Positions 43,317 through 51,696 of a stretch of DNA of 64,000 nucleotides are shown here, piece after piece. The notes beneath the pieces were generated by a model that was given only the letters and a program-made list of their open reading frames with translations, was not told where the DNA came from and made no database searches. The stretch comes from Flavobacteriales bacterium (GTDB taxonomy: Bacteria > Bacteroidota > Bacteroidia > NS11-12g > UBA9320): positions 1 to 64,000 of the forward strand of contig JACJZV010000001.1 of NCBI GenBank assembly GCA_020635395.1, written 5' to 3'. Every line of letters begins with the position of its first letter. Positions within the stretch are counted from its first letter, which is position 1. The translations under genes and the position numbers were made by a program.

Positions 43317-44519
43317 TTATTTCATCAATTTAGAATCAATGATGGAATCAAGCATTTGAATAGATTTTTCTCCATAACCAACATTGACATACTCAATAGT
43401 TCCACCTTTTCCAACAAGAAAAAAAGTCGGATAACCATCAACGCCATAATGCTCTTGTGGGAGTTTTTCATCAACAAAAACAATTGGATAAATTAATCGG
43501 TGTTTGTCTAAAAATTTAGGAAACTTCTTTTGGTCGTTTGGGTCTCCATTATATGGGTTAACGCCCCAAACCGTTAAACCCTTGTCTTTATATTTGTCAG
43601 ATACATCGCTTAAATGTGGAATTGCCATAATGCATGGATAGCAGCTCATATACCAAAAATCAAGCAACACATAGCCTTCTTTGACTTTGTCAGATAGCCT
43701 CACGGGTGTGCTGTCGGGATAAACATAACCCCAAAAATCAGGTGCTTTTTCGCCAACGGTGAGCAAAGGTTTTTTCTCTTTTTCAGATGGTTTTTGGTAG
43801 TCGGTAAGCGGGTAGTTTTTTGTTAAAAGTTGAAATTCATCTGCTAATCCATTTGATGAAATTTGGTCGAATTTTAGGTTAGTAAATTTCCACGAATCGT
43901 ATTGAAAACCACCAAACAGATTGGCACGAAAAGTAAAATATACAGGATTGAATTGACTGTCGAACAAAAAAGTGGATACAATATCCGTAACTGGTGCTTG
44001 ATCTTTTTGATGAATGGTTAGAAGAAAAAAAGAAACGTTATCAATTGAGGTATCACTCAAATACATTTCTGCAACATTATCGTCAATCAAATCGGCAAAT
44101 TTCTTTTTACCTAAAAAATAGTTTACATATCCGCGGTTTATACGATGCTCTATTCTTGAAATATTTCCTTCTGGATATCGGGTAACCTTTTGAGAAGAGT
44201 GATTGACAGAAAACAGATTGCTAAAATTGTAATACAAGGCCATCGAATCACCATATTTTAATAAAATGGTGGCTCCCAAAAGCGTGTCGGATTTGGCCGA
44301 AACGAATGCATACTGACTATTTTCTGAGGTTGTATCATCATCCGAACAATACTTGATTTTATACTGCAAATCATACGAAAATGAATGATGTGAGCCAAGC
44401 ACCGAATCAATCGCTGACAAAAAGTTGGTAATCTCGTTTGGAGTGGTCTTTTTTGGATTTTGCAACCCCAACAAAAAAAGAAAGGCAATAAAAAATAAGA
44501 AGGGTTTAATCTTGTTCAT
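43317..44519 (-). CDS. Exported thioredoxin-like (TlpA/redoxin) protein with an extra N-terminal domain
   Basis: 400 residues. N-terminal hydrophobic signal (MNKIKPFLFFIAFLFLLGLQ). Residues ~30-255 form a domain of unknown function that resembles the whole neighbouring lipoprotein 44506-45264 (DTLLGATILLKYGD against DTLFGATIWVNVID; GGFQYDSWKFTNLKF against GELQYESWELSNIEL). Residues ~262-400 are a redoxin: GEKAPDFWGYVYPDS, active site SCYPC (C293, C296), GVDGYPTFFLV with the cis-Pro. Probably a periplasmic thiol-disulfide reductant whose first domain chooses the partner (inferred). Its start overlaps the lipoprotein gene's end by 14 nt. Confidence 0.88.
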   Translation of the reverse strand: MNKIKPFLFFIAFLFLLGLQNPKKTTPNEITNFLSAIDSVLGSHHSFSYDLQYKIKYCSDDDTTSENSQYAFVSAKSDTLLGATILLKYGDSMALYYNFSNLFSVNHSSQKVTRYPEGNISRIEHRINRGYVNYFLGKKKFADLIDDNVAEMYLSDTSIDNVSFFLLTIHQKDQAPVTDIVSTFLFDSQFNPVYFTFRANLFGGFQYDSWKFTNLKFDQISSNGLADEFQLLTKNYPLTDYQKPSEKEKKPLLTVGEKAPDFWGYVYPDSTPVRLSDKVKEGYVLLDFWYMSCYPCIMAIPHLSDVSDKYKDKGLTVWGVNPYNGDPNDQKKFPKFLDKHRLIYPIVFVDEKLPQEHYGVDGYPTFFLVGKGGTIEYVNVGYGEKSIQMLDSIIDSKLMK

Positions 44520-45264
44520 TTTCGGGTTTAAAAAGTTTCAAATATAAGTTTAACTTGGCATCAAAATCAGGGGCTTCTTTGGGCAATTCAATGTTTGAAA
44601 GCTCCCAACTTTCGTATTGGAGTTCTCCAAAGGAAACCAGTTGCTTTTCGTATTTGTAGGCAATTCCAGATTGAGTATTTACATAAACTGATTCATCGAA
44701 ATTTTTGAGTAAAGGTCTGTTGTTGGGCAGCCCCAAAGAAATCTTTTGAGTAATGAAGCTGTCGGTTTCAAAGATCTTATGTTTAACCGAATATTTACCA
44801 CTTATCATTTTATCGTAAAATGCTTTCTTGTTAATTGCGAAAAAACCAATGATCGCCAAAAAGTCAGAACTGCTAGAAAAATAATAACCTATACTATCAG
44901 AATTGATATACTTGTAAGTCAAATTTGACCTATTAAAGAAATAGGCCGAATAATTAGTATAATAAAATTCTAACGGGGTTTGCTTGTCAATAACGTTGAC
45001 CCAAATCGTAGCTCCAAATAAAGTATCTTCATTGTTTTTATGAATAAAAATTTCCATGGGGTATTCTTCTGTATCCGAATCATCGAGATATTTCATTCTA
45101 TAGGTAAGTGCGGCTTTTAATACAGAAACAGAATCAGGGATATTTTGGGTGTACGAATAATCTTTTTCTTGCAGGTGATTTTGTTGGATACCTTGTTTTC
45201 TAGTAAAACATCCTAAGTTGGAAAGACTAAACAGTAACAAAAGTCCAAGTAAAAAAGGTTTCAT
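44506..45264 (-). CDS. Lipoprotein related to the N-terminal domain of the redoxin gene downstream
   Basis: 252 residues from the ATG at 45264 (a TTG two codons upstream is less likely). Signal MKPFLLGLLLLFSLSNLGC with lipobox Cys19. The mature chain aligns by eye with residues ~40-250 of the redoxin protein encoded downstream, including DTLFGATI, a YY/F-rich middle and ELQYESWELSNIEL, but it lacks the redoxin domain. The two genes are coupled by a 14-nt overlap and share the promoter at 45318-45325. Domain function unknown. Confidence 0.85.
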   Translation of the reverse strand: MKPFLLGLLLLFSLSNLGCFTRKQGIQQNHLQEKDYSYTQNIPDSVSVLKAALTYRMKYLDDSDTEEYPMEIFIHKNNEDTLFGATIWVNVIDKQTPLEFYYTNYSAYFFNRSNLTYKYINSDSIGYYFSSSSDFLAIIGFFAINKKAFYDKMISGKYSVKHKIFETDSFITQKISLGLPNNRPLLKNFDESVYVNTQSGIAYKYEKQLVSFGELQYESWELSNIELPKEAPDFDAKLNLYLKLFKPENEQD

Positions 45265-45317
45265 GTACAAAAATGTGTTTTAAAATAGGTGTCTCAAGAA
45301 TAAGAACCTGAAACACC

Positions 45318-45325
45318 CAAAGGTA
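45318..45325 (-). promoter_or_regulatory. -7 box TACCTTTG for the lipoprotein-redoxin pair
   Basis: The minus strand reads TACCTTTG, exact consensus, 53 nt before the ATG at 45264 and 26 nt from palindrome copy 2. Confidence 0.5.
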
Positions 45326-45351
45326 GGTAGTTTATCTAAAAGTAAAGTACC

Positions 45352-45428
45352 AGACCTGACAGGTTTTCAAAACCTGTCAGGTCTGGGTTTGATAAACACC
45401 CCTTCAAGGGTTTCAAACTCTTGAAGTG
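45352..45428. repeat. Palindromic repeat, copy 2
   Basis: The 33-nt palindrome at 45352-45384 is identical to copy 1. The flank also matches, with CCCCTTCAAGGG and CTTCAA ... CTTGAAG. Confidence 0.9.
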
Positions 45429-45453
45429 ATGGTATTCGTACAATCAGAAAAAA

Positions 45454-45645
45454 TCAAACCTTTTGCGATTCTTTCTGTTTAAAACTTTTTAAAAAAAATG
45501 GAACAAAAAATACGGAGAGAGAAGCAAATGCTCCAAAGAGAATAGAACTCCAAATTTGCCTGTCGATGCTATAAAAAATGGCAGATTGTAGAATCCAAAG
45601 TGGGAAATAGATGATAAGGCTTTTATAAAATTGTTTCATAAACAT
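45454..45645 (-). CDS. Small two-helix membrane protein
   Basis: 63 residues. Two hydrophobic helices (SLIIYFPLWILQSAIFY and SSILFGAFASLSVFFVPFFL) are joined by a short polar turn (SIDRQIW) and framed by Lys, as expected for a small inner-membrane protein with both ends inside. The reading frame fills the gap between palindrome copies 2 and 3. I see no family and no promoter box of its own; copy 3 lies 13 nt upstream of its start. Confidence 0.6.
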   Translation of the reverse strand: MFMKQFYKSLIIYFPLWILQSAIFYSIDRQIWSSILFGAFASLSVFFVPFFLKSFKQKESQKV

Positions 45646-45658
45646 AATTTTCCTTTTA

Positions 45659-45691
45659 AGACCTAACAGGTTTTGAAAACCTGTCAGGTCT
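45659..45691. repeat. Palindromic repeat, copy 3
   Basis: A 33-nt near-palindrome of the same family with one mismatch in an arm (CCTAAC for CCTGAC) and central G. The CCCCTTCAAGGG flank is absent. It sits 7 nt after the DUF4349 stop. Confidence 0.88.
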
Positions 45692-45698
45692 TAAAAAA

Positions 45699-46691
45699 CT
45701 ACCTCTTAAAAATAAACCATTTCCTTTTGTAGGAGATCAAAGTGAGAATGAGCAATACGGTAATTGGCCAAATATGCACAAAAAACAAAATGATGTTGGT
45801 GACAATATTCCAACCGCTTTGAAATGCATTTGCTAAATTGCCCCAAAAAGTAGGAGCGGTGCTAATGGGCGAGCTACTGTCCAAAGGTTGATATAGATAC
45901 ACAGTAATGGTGCTTTTTGACACGCGGTCTTCCAAAAATTTAAGCCGCCCTTCTTTCGATTCTATTTCTTCTCTAATAACTCGGATTTGGTCTTCTACCT
46001 GCAAAATTTCTTTAATGGTTTTGGCTTGCCTTAAAATGGTCAAATAGCGTTGTTCTACTTCTTTTTTGGTTTTGATACGGGTTATTAGGTCATAATATTC
46101 TTCGCCCACATCAGTGGCACTGATGCGTTTATAATCTATACGTTTAAAACCTTTTCCTTCCGATAAGGCATCCATCAGTGGATAGAAATTGGCATTTGGC
46201 ACCCGAACGGTTATTTCGTTCGAAATGCGGTTGGTTTCTGTCCGCTCGTTTTCATGAAAAATCTCGGCACCATATTTTCTGAAAATATCTTTAAAGCCAT
46301 GCTTTTCCCTTTCGTAGTCGTTAAGTTCAAAACCTATTTCGCCTGTTTTAATTATTTTATCGTTGGTTTGGTTAAGCTTTTGTTCAACAGGTTTTTGCTG
46401 GTTGGGGTCTGGTTCGGTAGTCGCAACATCATTATTTTCATTACCAGAGGCAGCATTGGCAAAATAGTTTTTGCTTACATATGTCACACTACCATCTTCG
46501 CCAACTTCTTCTACTGTTTCTTCCATATCCATGGTGGTTTTGGCTTCTTCGGGGTTGTATGCACTTGAGCTCCAACTGCTACCAACTGCTGCGGTTTCTT
46601 CTGATGCTACGTCTAAATTTTCAGATTTTTCGCCCTTATTGCAGGCCACAAAAACAAAAACGAGTACAATTAAATAAGCGATTGATTTCAT
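45699..46691 (-). CDS. DUF4349 domain lipoprotein
   Basis: 330 residues from the ATG at 46691; the frame is open ten codons upstream, but MKSIAYLIVLVFVFVAC is the natural lipoprotein signal (Cys17). After a low-complexity acidic stretch, the DUF4349 region starts near IIKTGEIGFELNDYER and includes ERTETNRISNEITVRVPNANF, a coiled coil (ILRQAKTIKEILQVEDQIRVIREEIE) and SKSTITVYLYQP, and it ends with one membrane helix (FHIWPITVLLILTLISY) and a basic tail. Function of the family is unknown. Minus-strand box TATTTTCG at 46745-46752, 53 nt upstream. Confidence 0.9.
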   Translation of the reverse strand: MKSIAYLIVLVFVFVACNKGEKSENLDVASEETAAVGSSWSSSAYNPEEAKTTMDMEETVEEVGEDGSVTYVSKNYFANAASGNENNDVATTEPDPNQQKPVEQKLNQTNDKIIKTGEIGFELNDYEREKHGFKDIFRKYGAEIFHENERTETNRISNEITVRVPNANFYPLMDALSEGKGFKRIDYKRISATDVGEEYYDLITRIKTKKEVEQRYLTILRQAKTIKEILQVEDQIRVIREEIESKEGRLKFLEDRVSKSTITVYLYQPLDSSSPISTAPTFWGNLANAFQSGWNIVTNIILFFVHIWPITVLLILTLISYKRKWFIFKR

Positions 46692-46744
46692 AAAATTATT
46701 TTTTAAAAGTGTTGGTGTCATTTCTCAAACGGAAAAATGGTAAA

Positions 46745-46752
46745 CGAAAATA
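46745..46752 (-). promoter_or_regulatory. -7 box TATTTTCG for the DUF4349 gene
   Basis: The minus strand reads TATTTTCG. The rest of the 46692-46959 gap carries the hairpin at 46876-46893 and no gene. Confidence 0.4.
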
Positions 46753-46875
46753 TGGAAACAAATTGATTAAAGCAGCAACTTGTTGGGCGTATCCTTTTTT
46801 ATTATTCCTACTTTCTCGCTAAAACCAAAACAATCGGTAAGAGTAAGTCATTGATGGTATCTATCGTAAGTCGTC

Positions 46876-46893
46876 ACCCGAAAGCTATCGGGT
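46876..46893. repeat. Short palindrome of the CCCGA...TCGGG type
   Basis: ACCCGA, 6-nt loop AAGCTA, TCGGGT, followed by a second small hairpin AGGGCTTGCCCT at 46897-46908. Dyads with this core recur in Bacteroidota intergenic DNA; only one copy is present here. Confidence 0.5.
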
Positions 46894-46959
46894 CTGAGGG
46901 CTTGCCCTATGAATCTCAAAGCAACCAATCAACTAATATTCAAGTCAACTAATCAACGC

Positions 46960-47823
46960 TTAATAAACCACGCATCTGCCCCAGCATAAGTCTTCGGCAG
47001 CAATTTTTTTGTCGATAATGCGAGTTTCAACAAGTGTATTCACCACATTGTTGAGCATTTTTTTTGATATGTAAACATCCTGTTCCCACTCGGTTTTGTT
47101 AAACCAACTGTGGGTATCGTCGCGGCTCAGGCCATATTTTGCCGATACAATCTGCTCCGCATTTTCATCAATCATAAAGTGGCGGCTCATTTTCCGGATA
47201 ACCCAAAGCAAATTCCAAACGGTGTCTGGATTTTTTAACAGAATTTCCTGTCGTGCGGCAATAACAAAACATGGCCAAGGGGTCACGGTTTCGCCTATTC
47301 TTCTAATCTTTCCGGCATCAACCGTCGGTTTTGTGGTAAATTTTTCCCAAAGAAATAAATCGGCTTTGCCATTGTTTAAGGCATCAATGGCATTGTCAAA
47401 ATTGGCAACTTCCACAAATTGTTCATCCTTCAGTTGTATGCCTCGGTTTTTTGCTTCAACGCAAGCCATTAGGTGTGAGCCACTTCCTTTTCGGCTGATA
47501 GCAAATCGCAGATTTTCATAAGAAGTTTCGTTTGAAACGGCCGAGTTGTTTCCGGTATGAATGCCCCAAATAAGCGGAGATTTGATGTATTTCTGAACAA
47601 TCATTGATGGATTTCCGGCAGCAATATCGGCCACAATGCCTTCGGTAAGCACTACCGCCAAATCAATTTCGCCTGTACGAAGCTTGCGACACATCTCGCC
47701 AGTTCCGCCCGGCATATCATGCCATACGGCATCAATGCCAATGTTAGACAAACTTTTGCTTTCTATGGCCAAATGCCAAGGATAATTGAAATGCTCAGGA
47801 ACGCCTCCAATGTTAATTTTCAT
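46960..47823 (-). CDS. NMT1/THI5-like substrate-binding fold protein without signal peptide
   Basis: 287 residues. Periplasmic-binding-protein fold type II: KINIGGVPEHFNYPWHLAIESK, DAVWHDMPGGTGEMCRKLRTGEIDLAVVLTEG, LRFAISRKGSGSHLMACVEAKNRG, ALNNGKADLFLWEKFTTKPTVD. There is no signal peptide or lipobox, so unlike ABC-transporter binding proteins it should stay in the cytoplasm; this version is known in Bacteroidota. No permease or ATPase gene is adjacent. Ligand unknown. Confidence 0.85.
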   Translation of the reverse strand: MKINIGGVPEHFNYPWHLAIESKSLSNIGIDAVWHDMPGGTGEMCRKLRTGEIDLAVVLTEGIVADIAAGNPSMIVQKYIKSPLIWGIHTGNNSAVSNETSYENLRFAISRKGSGSHLMACVEAKNRGIQLKDEQFVEVANFDNAIDALNNGKADLFLWEKFTTKPTVDAGKIRRIGETVTPWPCFVIAARQEILLKNPDTVWNLLWVIRKMSRHFMIDENAEQIVSAKYGLSRDDTHSWFNKTEWEQDVYISKKMLNNVVNTLVETRIIDKKIAAEDLCWGRCVVY

Positions 47824-48005
47824 TTGTTCTTATTTATGTTTTTTAAAACAAACCAATTGAATAATGCCTCAAAAATTCGCTGTCTGCCTTCTGTGTCGGC
47901 ATAGATTATTCAACCTTGAATTTTTCAGATAACAAAAATGAACTTTTTTATCAGAAGTTTTGGATTGCCACAAAATTATTCCCACCCATAGAGGCTCGGA
48001 ATCCC

Positions 48006-48013
48006 TATTTTTG
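48006..48013 (+). promoter_or_regulatory. -7 box TATTTTTG, 4 nt before the metH-part start
   Basis: TATTTTTG followed by CACT and the ATG at 48018. It decides the start: the upstream in-frame ATG at 47916 would place the promoter inside the gene. Predicted leaderless. Confidence 0.5.
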
Positions 48014-48017
48014 CACT

Positions 48018-49037
48018 ATGTTGACAAGAGCCTATTTTAATGAGTTGCTGACCGAGCGAATTTTGTTTTTGGATGGAGCCATGGGAACCATGATTCAGCG
48101 GTATAAATTAGCTGAAGAAGATTATAGAGGGAGTAGATTTGCCGATTTTGAACATTCTGTAAAAGGCAATAACGACTTGCTTTGTATTACGAAACCCGAA
48201 GTGGTTAGAGAAATTCATAAAAAGTTTTTGGATGCCGGAGCCGATATTTTAGAAACCAATACCTTTAATGCCAATGCCATTTCAATGGCGGATTATCACA
48301 TGGAAAATTTGGTATATGAAATGAATGTGGCCGGAGCAAAAATTGCCAAGGAGTTGGCAATAGAATATACCAATAGAAACCCGGAAAAACCTCGATTTGT
48401 TGCCGGTTCTATGGGGCCTACCACAAAGTTGGCATCTTTATCACCCGATGTTACAAACCCGGGATATAGAGCTGTGACTTTTGAGGAATTGGTAAACACC
48501 TATACCGAACAGGCCAAAGGTTTGATAGATGGTGGAGCAGATTTGCTTTTAATTGAAACCATCACGGATACACTTAATTGTAAGGCGGCCATTTATGCAA
48601 TTTTAGAGTTGGAAGAAACATTGGGTTTTGAGATACCGATGATGATTTCGGGCACCATTACAGATAATAGTGGAAGAACTCTCAGTGGGCAAACGGTGGA
48701 GGCATTTTACAACTCAGTGGCTCACGCCAAACCAGTATCTATTGGCCTCAATTGTGCGTTGGGAGCAGAGTTGATGCGGCCATTTTTGACCGATTTGAGT
48801 CGGGTGGCCGAATGTCCGGTATCTGCCCACCCCAATGCCGGATTGCCAAATGAAATGGGCGAATACGACGAAAGCCCTGAATATATGAGCAAAGTGGTTG
48901 GCAACTTTGCGGCTGCCGGTTTGGTAAACATTTTGGGGGGGTGTTGCGGAACAACTCCTGAGCATATTGCAGCCATTGTGGAGGCATCAAAAAACATCCA
49001 ACCCCGAAATTTGTTACAACTGCAAACGCTTGAATAA
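48018..49037 (+). CDS. Homocysteine S-methyltransferase domain protein (MetH N-terminal module only)
   Basis: 339 residues from the ATG at 48018 (MLTRAYFNELLTERILFLDGAMGTMIQ); 34 extra in-frame codons upstream have no family counterpart. The zinc ligands are the Cys of SIGLNCALG and the CC pair of NILGGCCGTTPEHI. This is the homocysteine-binding module of cobalamin-dependent methionine synthase; the folate, cobalamin and activation modules are missing and must be encoded elsewhere, as in the split MetH of many Bacteroidota. First gene of an operon with bshA, DUF4271 and hemD. Confidence 0.93.
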   Translation: MLTRAYFNELLTERILFLDGAMGTMIQRYKLAEEDYRGSRFADFEHSVKGNNDLLCITKPEVVREIHKKFLDAGADILETNTFNANAISMADYHMENLVYEMNVAGAKIAKELAIEYTNRNPEKPRFVAGSMGPTTKLASLSPDVTNPGYRAVTFEELVNTYTEQAKGLIDGGADLLLIETITDTLNCKAAIYAILELEETLGFEIPMMISGTITDNSGRTLSGQTVEAFYNSVAHAKPVSIGLNCALGAELMRPFLTDLSRVAECPVSAHPNAGLPNEMGEYDESPEYMSKVVGNFAAAGLVNILGGCCGTTPEHIAAIVEASKNIQPRNLLQLQTLE

Positions 49038-49040
49038 ACA

Positions 49041-50183
49041 ATGAATGTTGGTGTAATCTGTTATCCAACCTATGGTGGTAGTGGTGTGGTAGCCACAGAG
49101 TTGGGCAAGTCAATGGCGGCAAAAGGCCACGTCATTCATTTCATTAGCTACGACCAACCTGCAAGATTGGATTTTTTTAGTGAAAATTTGTTTTACCACG
49201 AGGTGAACGTTAGCGACTATCCGCTGTTTAAATACCCGCCATACGAAATTGCCCTTACCAGCAAAATTGTAGAAATTGTGTTGTCGGCAAAACTGGATAT
49301 TTTGCATGTGCACTATGCCATACCCCATGCGGCTGCGGCGGTTATGGCCAAATATATTTTAAAAGAAAAAGGTATTAACATACCCATAATAACTACGTTG
49401 CACGGAACCGATATAACCCTGGTTGGTAAAGATGCAACATACGAACCTGTAATCGATTATGCCCTCAATCAGAGTGATGGGGTAACGGCAGTTTCACAAA
49501 GCCTTAAAAGTGATACAAATGCTTATTTTCATATAACACAAGATATAGAAGTGATTCCAAACTTCGTAGATATGAAGCGGTTTAGCAAAAAACCCAAAGA
49601 GCATTTCAAAAAAGCAATTGCCCCCAATTCTGAGAGAATCATTGTTCACACCTCCAATTTTAGAAAGGTGAAAAGAGTGGACGATGTGATGAGGGTTTAT
49701 AAAAAAATTCAAGAAAAAATCCCGTCAAAATTGTTGATGGTGGGAGATGGGCCTGAGCGGGTACGACTGGAAAGAGAGTGCCGAGAAAGCAATATTTGTG
49801 ACCAAGTGAGTTTTTTGGGCAAGCAAGATGCGGTGGAAGAAATTTTATCTATTGCTGATTTGTTTTTGATGCCCTCAGAAACAGAAAGTTTTGGACTTGC
49901 GGCATTGGAGGCAATGGCATGCGAGGTACCCGTTATATCTACCAACACCGGTGGCCAACCTGAAGTAAATATTGATGGTGTCACGGGTTACACTACCAAT
50001 GTGGGCGACATTGAGTTGATGGCCGAAAAGGCACTGTATATTCTAAATTCTGATGACGTATTAAGAAAGTTTAAAGACAATGCGGTGGCTCATGCCAAAA
50101 CATACGATATTCATAGCATTTGCCCATTATATGAGCAGTATTATGAAAAAATAATTAACCGTGTAAAAATGAAAATGGCATGA
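49041..50183 (+). CDS. bshA: N-acetyl-alpha-D-glucosaminyl L-malate synthase
   Basis: 380 residues, GT4 retaining glycosyltransferase. BshA marks: MNVGVICYPTYGGSGVVATELG, LHVHYAIPHAAAA, LHGTDITLVGKD, and the donor-site ETESFGLAALEAMACEVPVIST. It joins GlcNAc from UDP-GlcNAc to L-malate, the first step of bacillithiol synthesis in the cytoplasm. It starts 3 nt after the metH module and its stop overlaps the DUF4271 start by 4 nt (ATGA). bshB and bshC are not in the window. Confidence 0.95.
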   Translation: MNVGVICYPTYGGSGVVATELGKSMAAKGHVIHFISYDQPARLDFFSENLFYHEVNVSDYPLFKYPPYEIALTSKIVEIVLSAKLDILHVHYAIPHAAAAVMAKYILKEKGINIPIITTLHGTDITLVGKDATYEPVIDYALNQSDGVTAVSQSLKSDTNAYFHITQDIEVIPNFVDMKRFSKKPKEHFKKAIAPNSERIIVHTSNFRKVKRVDDVMRVYKKIQEKIPSKLLMVGDGPERVRLERECRESNICDQVSFLGKQDAVEEILSIADLFLMPSETESFGLAALEAMACEVPVISTNTGGQPEVNIDGVTGYTTNVGDIELMAEKALYILNSDDVLRKFKDNAVAHAKTYDIHSICPLYEQYYEKIINRVKMKMA

Positions 50184-50923
50184 GCAAACGCTTATTAGCT
50201 GTTCTTTTTATTATTGGGCTGCAACATTCAGCGGTGTTCTCAAAGGATGATATAGAACCTGTTTTAAGAAATAACAATGCTCAACTTTGGGTATTTGTCG
50301 TATCTATACTTATTCTCATAATAATTGGAATAATTAAACTTACGCAACCCACAAGGCACATACTGGCATTAAGAAGTGGTTTTTTGACCCCTGAAAATGA
50401 GTATGAGTTTTTGACTCGAGAAAATGGAGTAAGTCTTGTTTTTTTGCTTCAAGTATTACTCAGTTGCCTCATTTTGGGGTTAAGCGTTTATATGTTTTTG
50501 CCATTTGATCATACTTTTACTTTTGGTCATCCGGCAACAGGGTTTGGTCTTGCAGTGGTGTTTTTGCTGATGGTTTACTCAATCAAATATTTTATACATT
50601 ACATTGTGGGCATAGTGCTGCAAACCGAACATTTAGGAAGCCTAATGCTGTTTTCTTTCGGAAATTTGATGTATGCCTACACCATTGCCGTTTTTCCGCT
50701 TGTGGTAGTGTGGTATTTCGTTCCTGACCAATCAATAAAGAGCATTATTCGGATGGTTTTTATTGGAGCATTTGTGCTTTTTCTTATGTGGAGATTGGCC
50801 AAAAGCATACTAATCTATGGTCAAATGTTTCCATTCAGCAAGATTTACTTATTTCTATATCTTTGCACCCTCGAAATCGTACCACTCCTTTTATTGGGCA
50901 AAATACTTGTTCAAACAGGATGA
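50180..50923 (+). CDS. DUF4271 family membrane protein
   Basis: 247 residues. Signal-like first helix, then about six membrane helices (LWVFVVSILILIIIGIIKL, GVSLVFLLQVLLSCLILGL, GLAVVFLLMVYSIKYFI, LGSLMLFSFGNLMYAYTIAVF and others). Its place directly before hemD is the conserved Bacteroidota arrangement, yet its function is unknown. Possible roles in heme or quinone metabolism rest on that linkage alone. 4-nt overlap with bshA. Confidence 0.88.
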   Translation: MSKRLLAVLFIIGLQHSAVFSKDDIEPVLRNNNAQLWVFVVSILILIIIGIIKLTQPTRHILALRSGFLTPENEYEFLTRENGVSLVFLLQVLLSCLILGLSVYMFLPFDHTFTFGHPATGFGLAVVFLLMVYSIKYFIHYIVGIVLQTEHLGSLMLFSFGNLMYAYTIAVFPLVVVWYFVPDQSIKSIIRMVFIGAFVLFLMWRLAKSILIYGQMFPFSKIYLFLYLCTLEIVPLLLLGKILVQTG

Positions 50924-50946
50924 AAGTTTCGAGCAAAAAGTAGAGA

Positions 50947-51696
50947 ATGTTGAAAGTAAAGAGTATTTTGGTATCGCAACCCGATCCGGGAGATAAAAAA
51001 ACGGCATATCATATTTTGGCCGAAAAGTATAAGCTCAAGCTTGATTTTAGACCCTTTATACAAGTAGAACCCGTGCCGGGCAAAGAGTTGAGAAAAAACC
51101 GAATCAACATTCTTGACCACTCGGCCATTATACTTACCTCGAAAAATGCCGTTGACAATTTTTTTAGATGTGCAGAAGAGTTGAGGGTTGATTTGCCAAT
51201 TACCATGAAATATTTTTGTGCAAACGAAGGAATTTCGTTGTACACCCAAAAATATATCCAACTTAGAAAACGTAAAATGTTTTTTGGCAAAGGCCGTGAT
51301 CCGGAGTTTTTAAAACTACTAAAAACCCATAGCAAAGAGAATTTTCTGTTTCCCTGTTCCAACATTAGAAGTGAGCTAATTCCCAGTTTTTTGACAGAAA
51401 ATAAAATAAATTTCAAAGAAGCTGTGATGTATAACACGGTAAATGCAGACCTTAGTGATTTGGAAAATGTTTTCTACGACATTATTGTTTTCTTTAGCCC
51501 TGCCGATATAAAATCTTTGTTCGACAATTTTCCTAATTTTAAACAAAACAAAACAAGAATTGCCGGCTGGGGCGAAACCACCAATCAAGCAATTGAAGAG
51601 GCCAAATTAGTAAATGATATTCCGGCACCAACTCCAGTTAGTCCATCCATGACTGCGGCTATTGAAGAATACATCAAAACTATTCCAAATCAATAG
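50947..51696 (+). CDS. hemD: Uroporphyrinogen-III synthase
   Basis: 249 residues. The family is poorly conserved; visible marks are ILVSQPDPGD, AIILTSKNAVDNFF, ENFLFPCSNIRSELIPSFL, VMYNTV, IIVFFSPADIKSLF and the closing PAPTPVSPSMTAAIEEYI. HemD closes and inverts hydroxymethylbilane in heme and siroheme synthesis. Twenty-three nt after DUF4271. The last 17 nt overlap the end of the convergent THUMP-like gene. Confidence 0.88.
   Translation: MLKVKSILVSQPDPGDKKTAYHILAEKYKLKLDFRPFIQVEPVPGKELRKNRINILDHSAIILTSKNAVDNFFRCAEELRVDLPITMKYFCANEGISLYTQKYIQLRKRKMFFGKGRDPEFLKLLKTHSKENFLFPCSNIRSELIPSFLTENKINFKEAVMYNTVNADLSDLENVFYDIIVFFSPADIKSLFDNFPNFKQNKTRIAGWGETTNQAIEEAKLVNDIPAPTPVSPSMTAAIEEYIKTIPNQ

Noticed and set aside
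47916..48017. 34-codon N-terminal extension of the MetH module
   Set aside because: Lacks family similarity and includes the -7 box at 48006-48013; the ATG at 48018 gives the normal family start.
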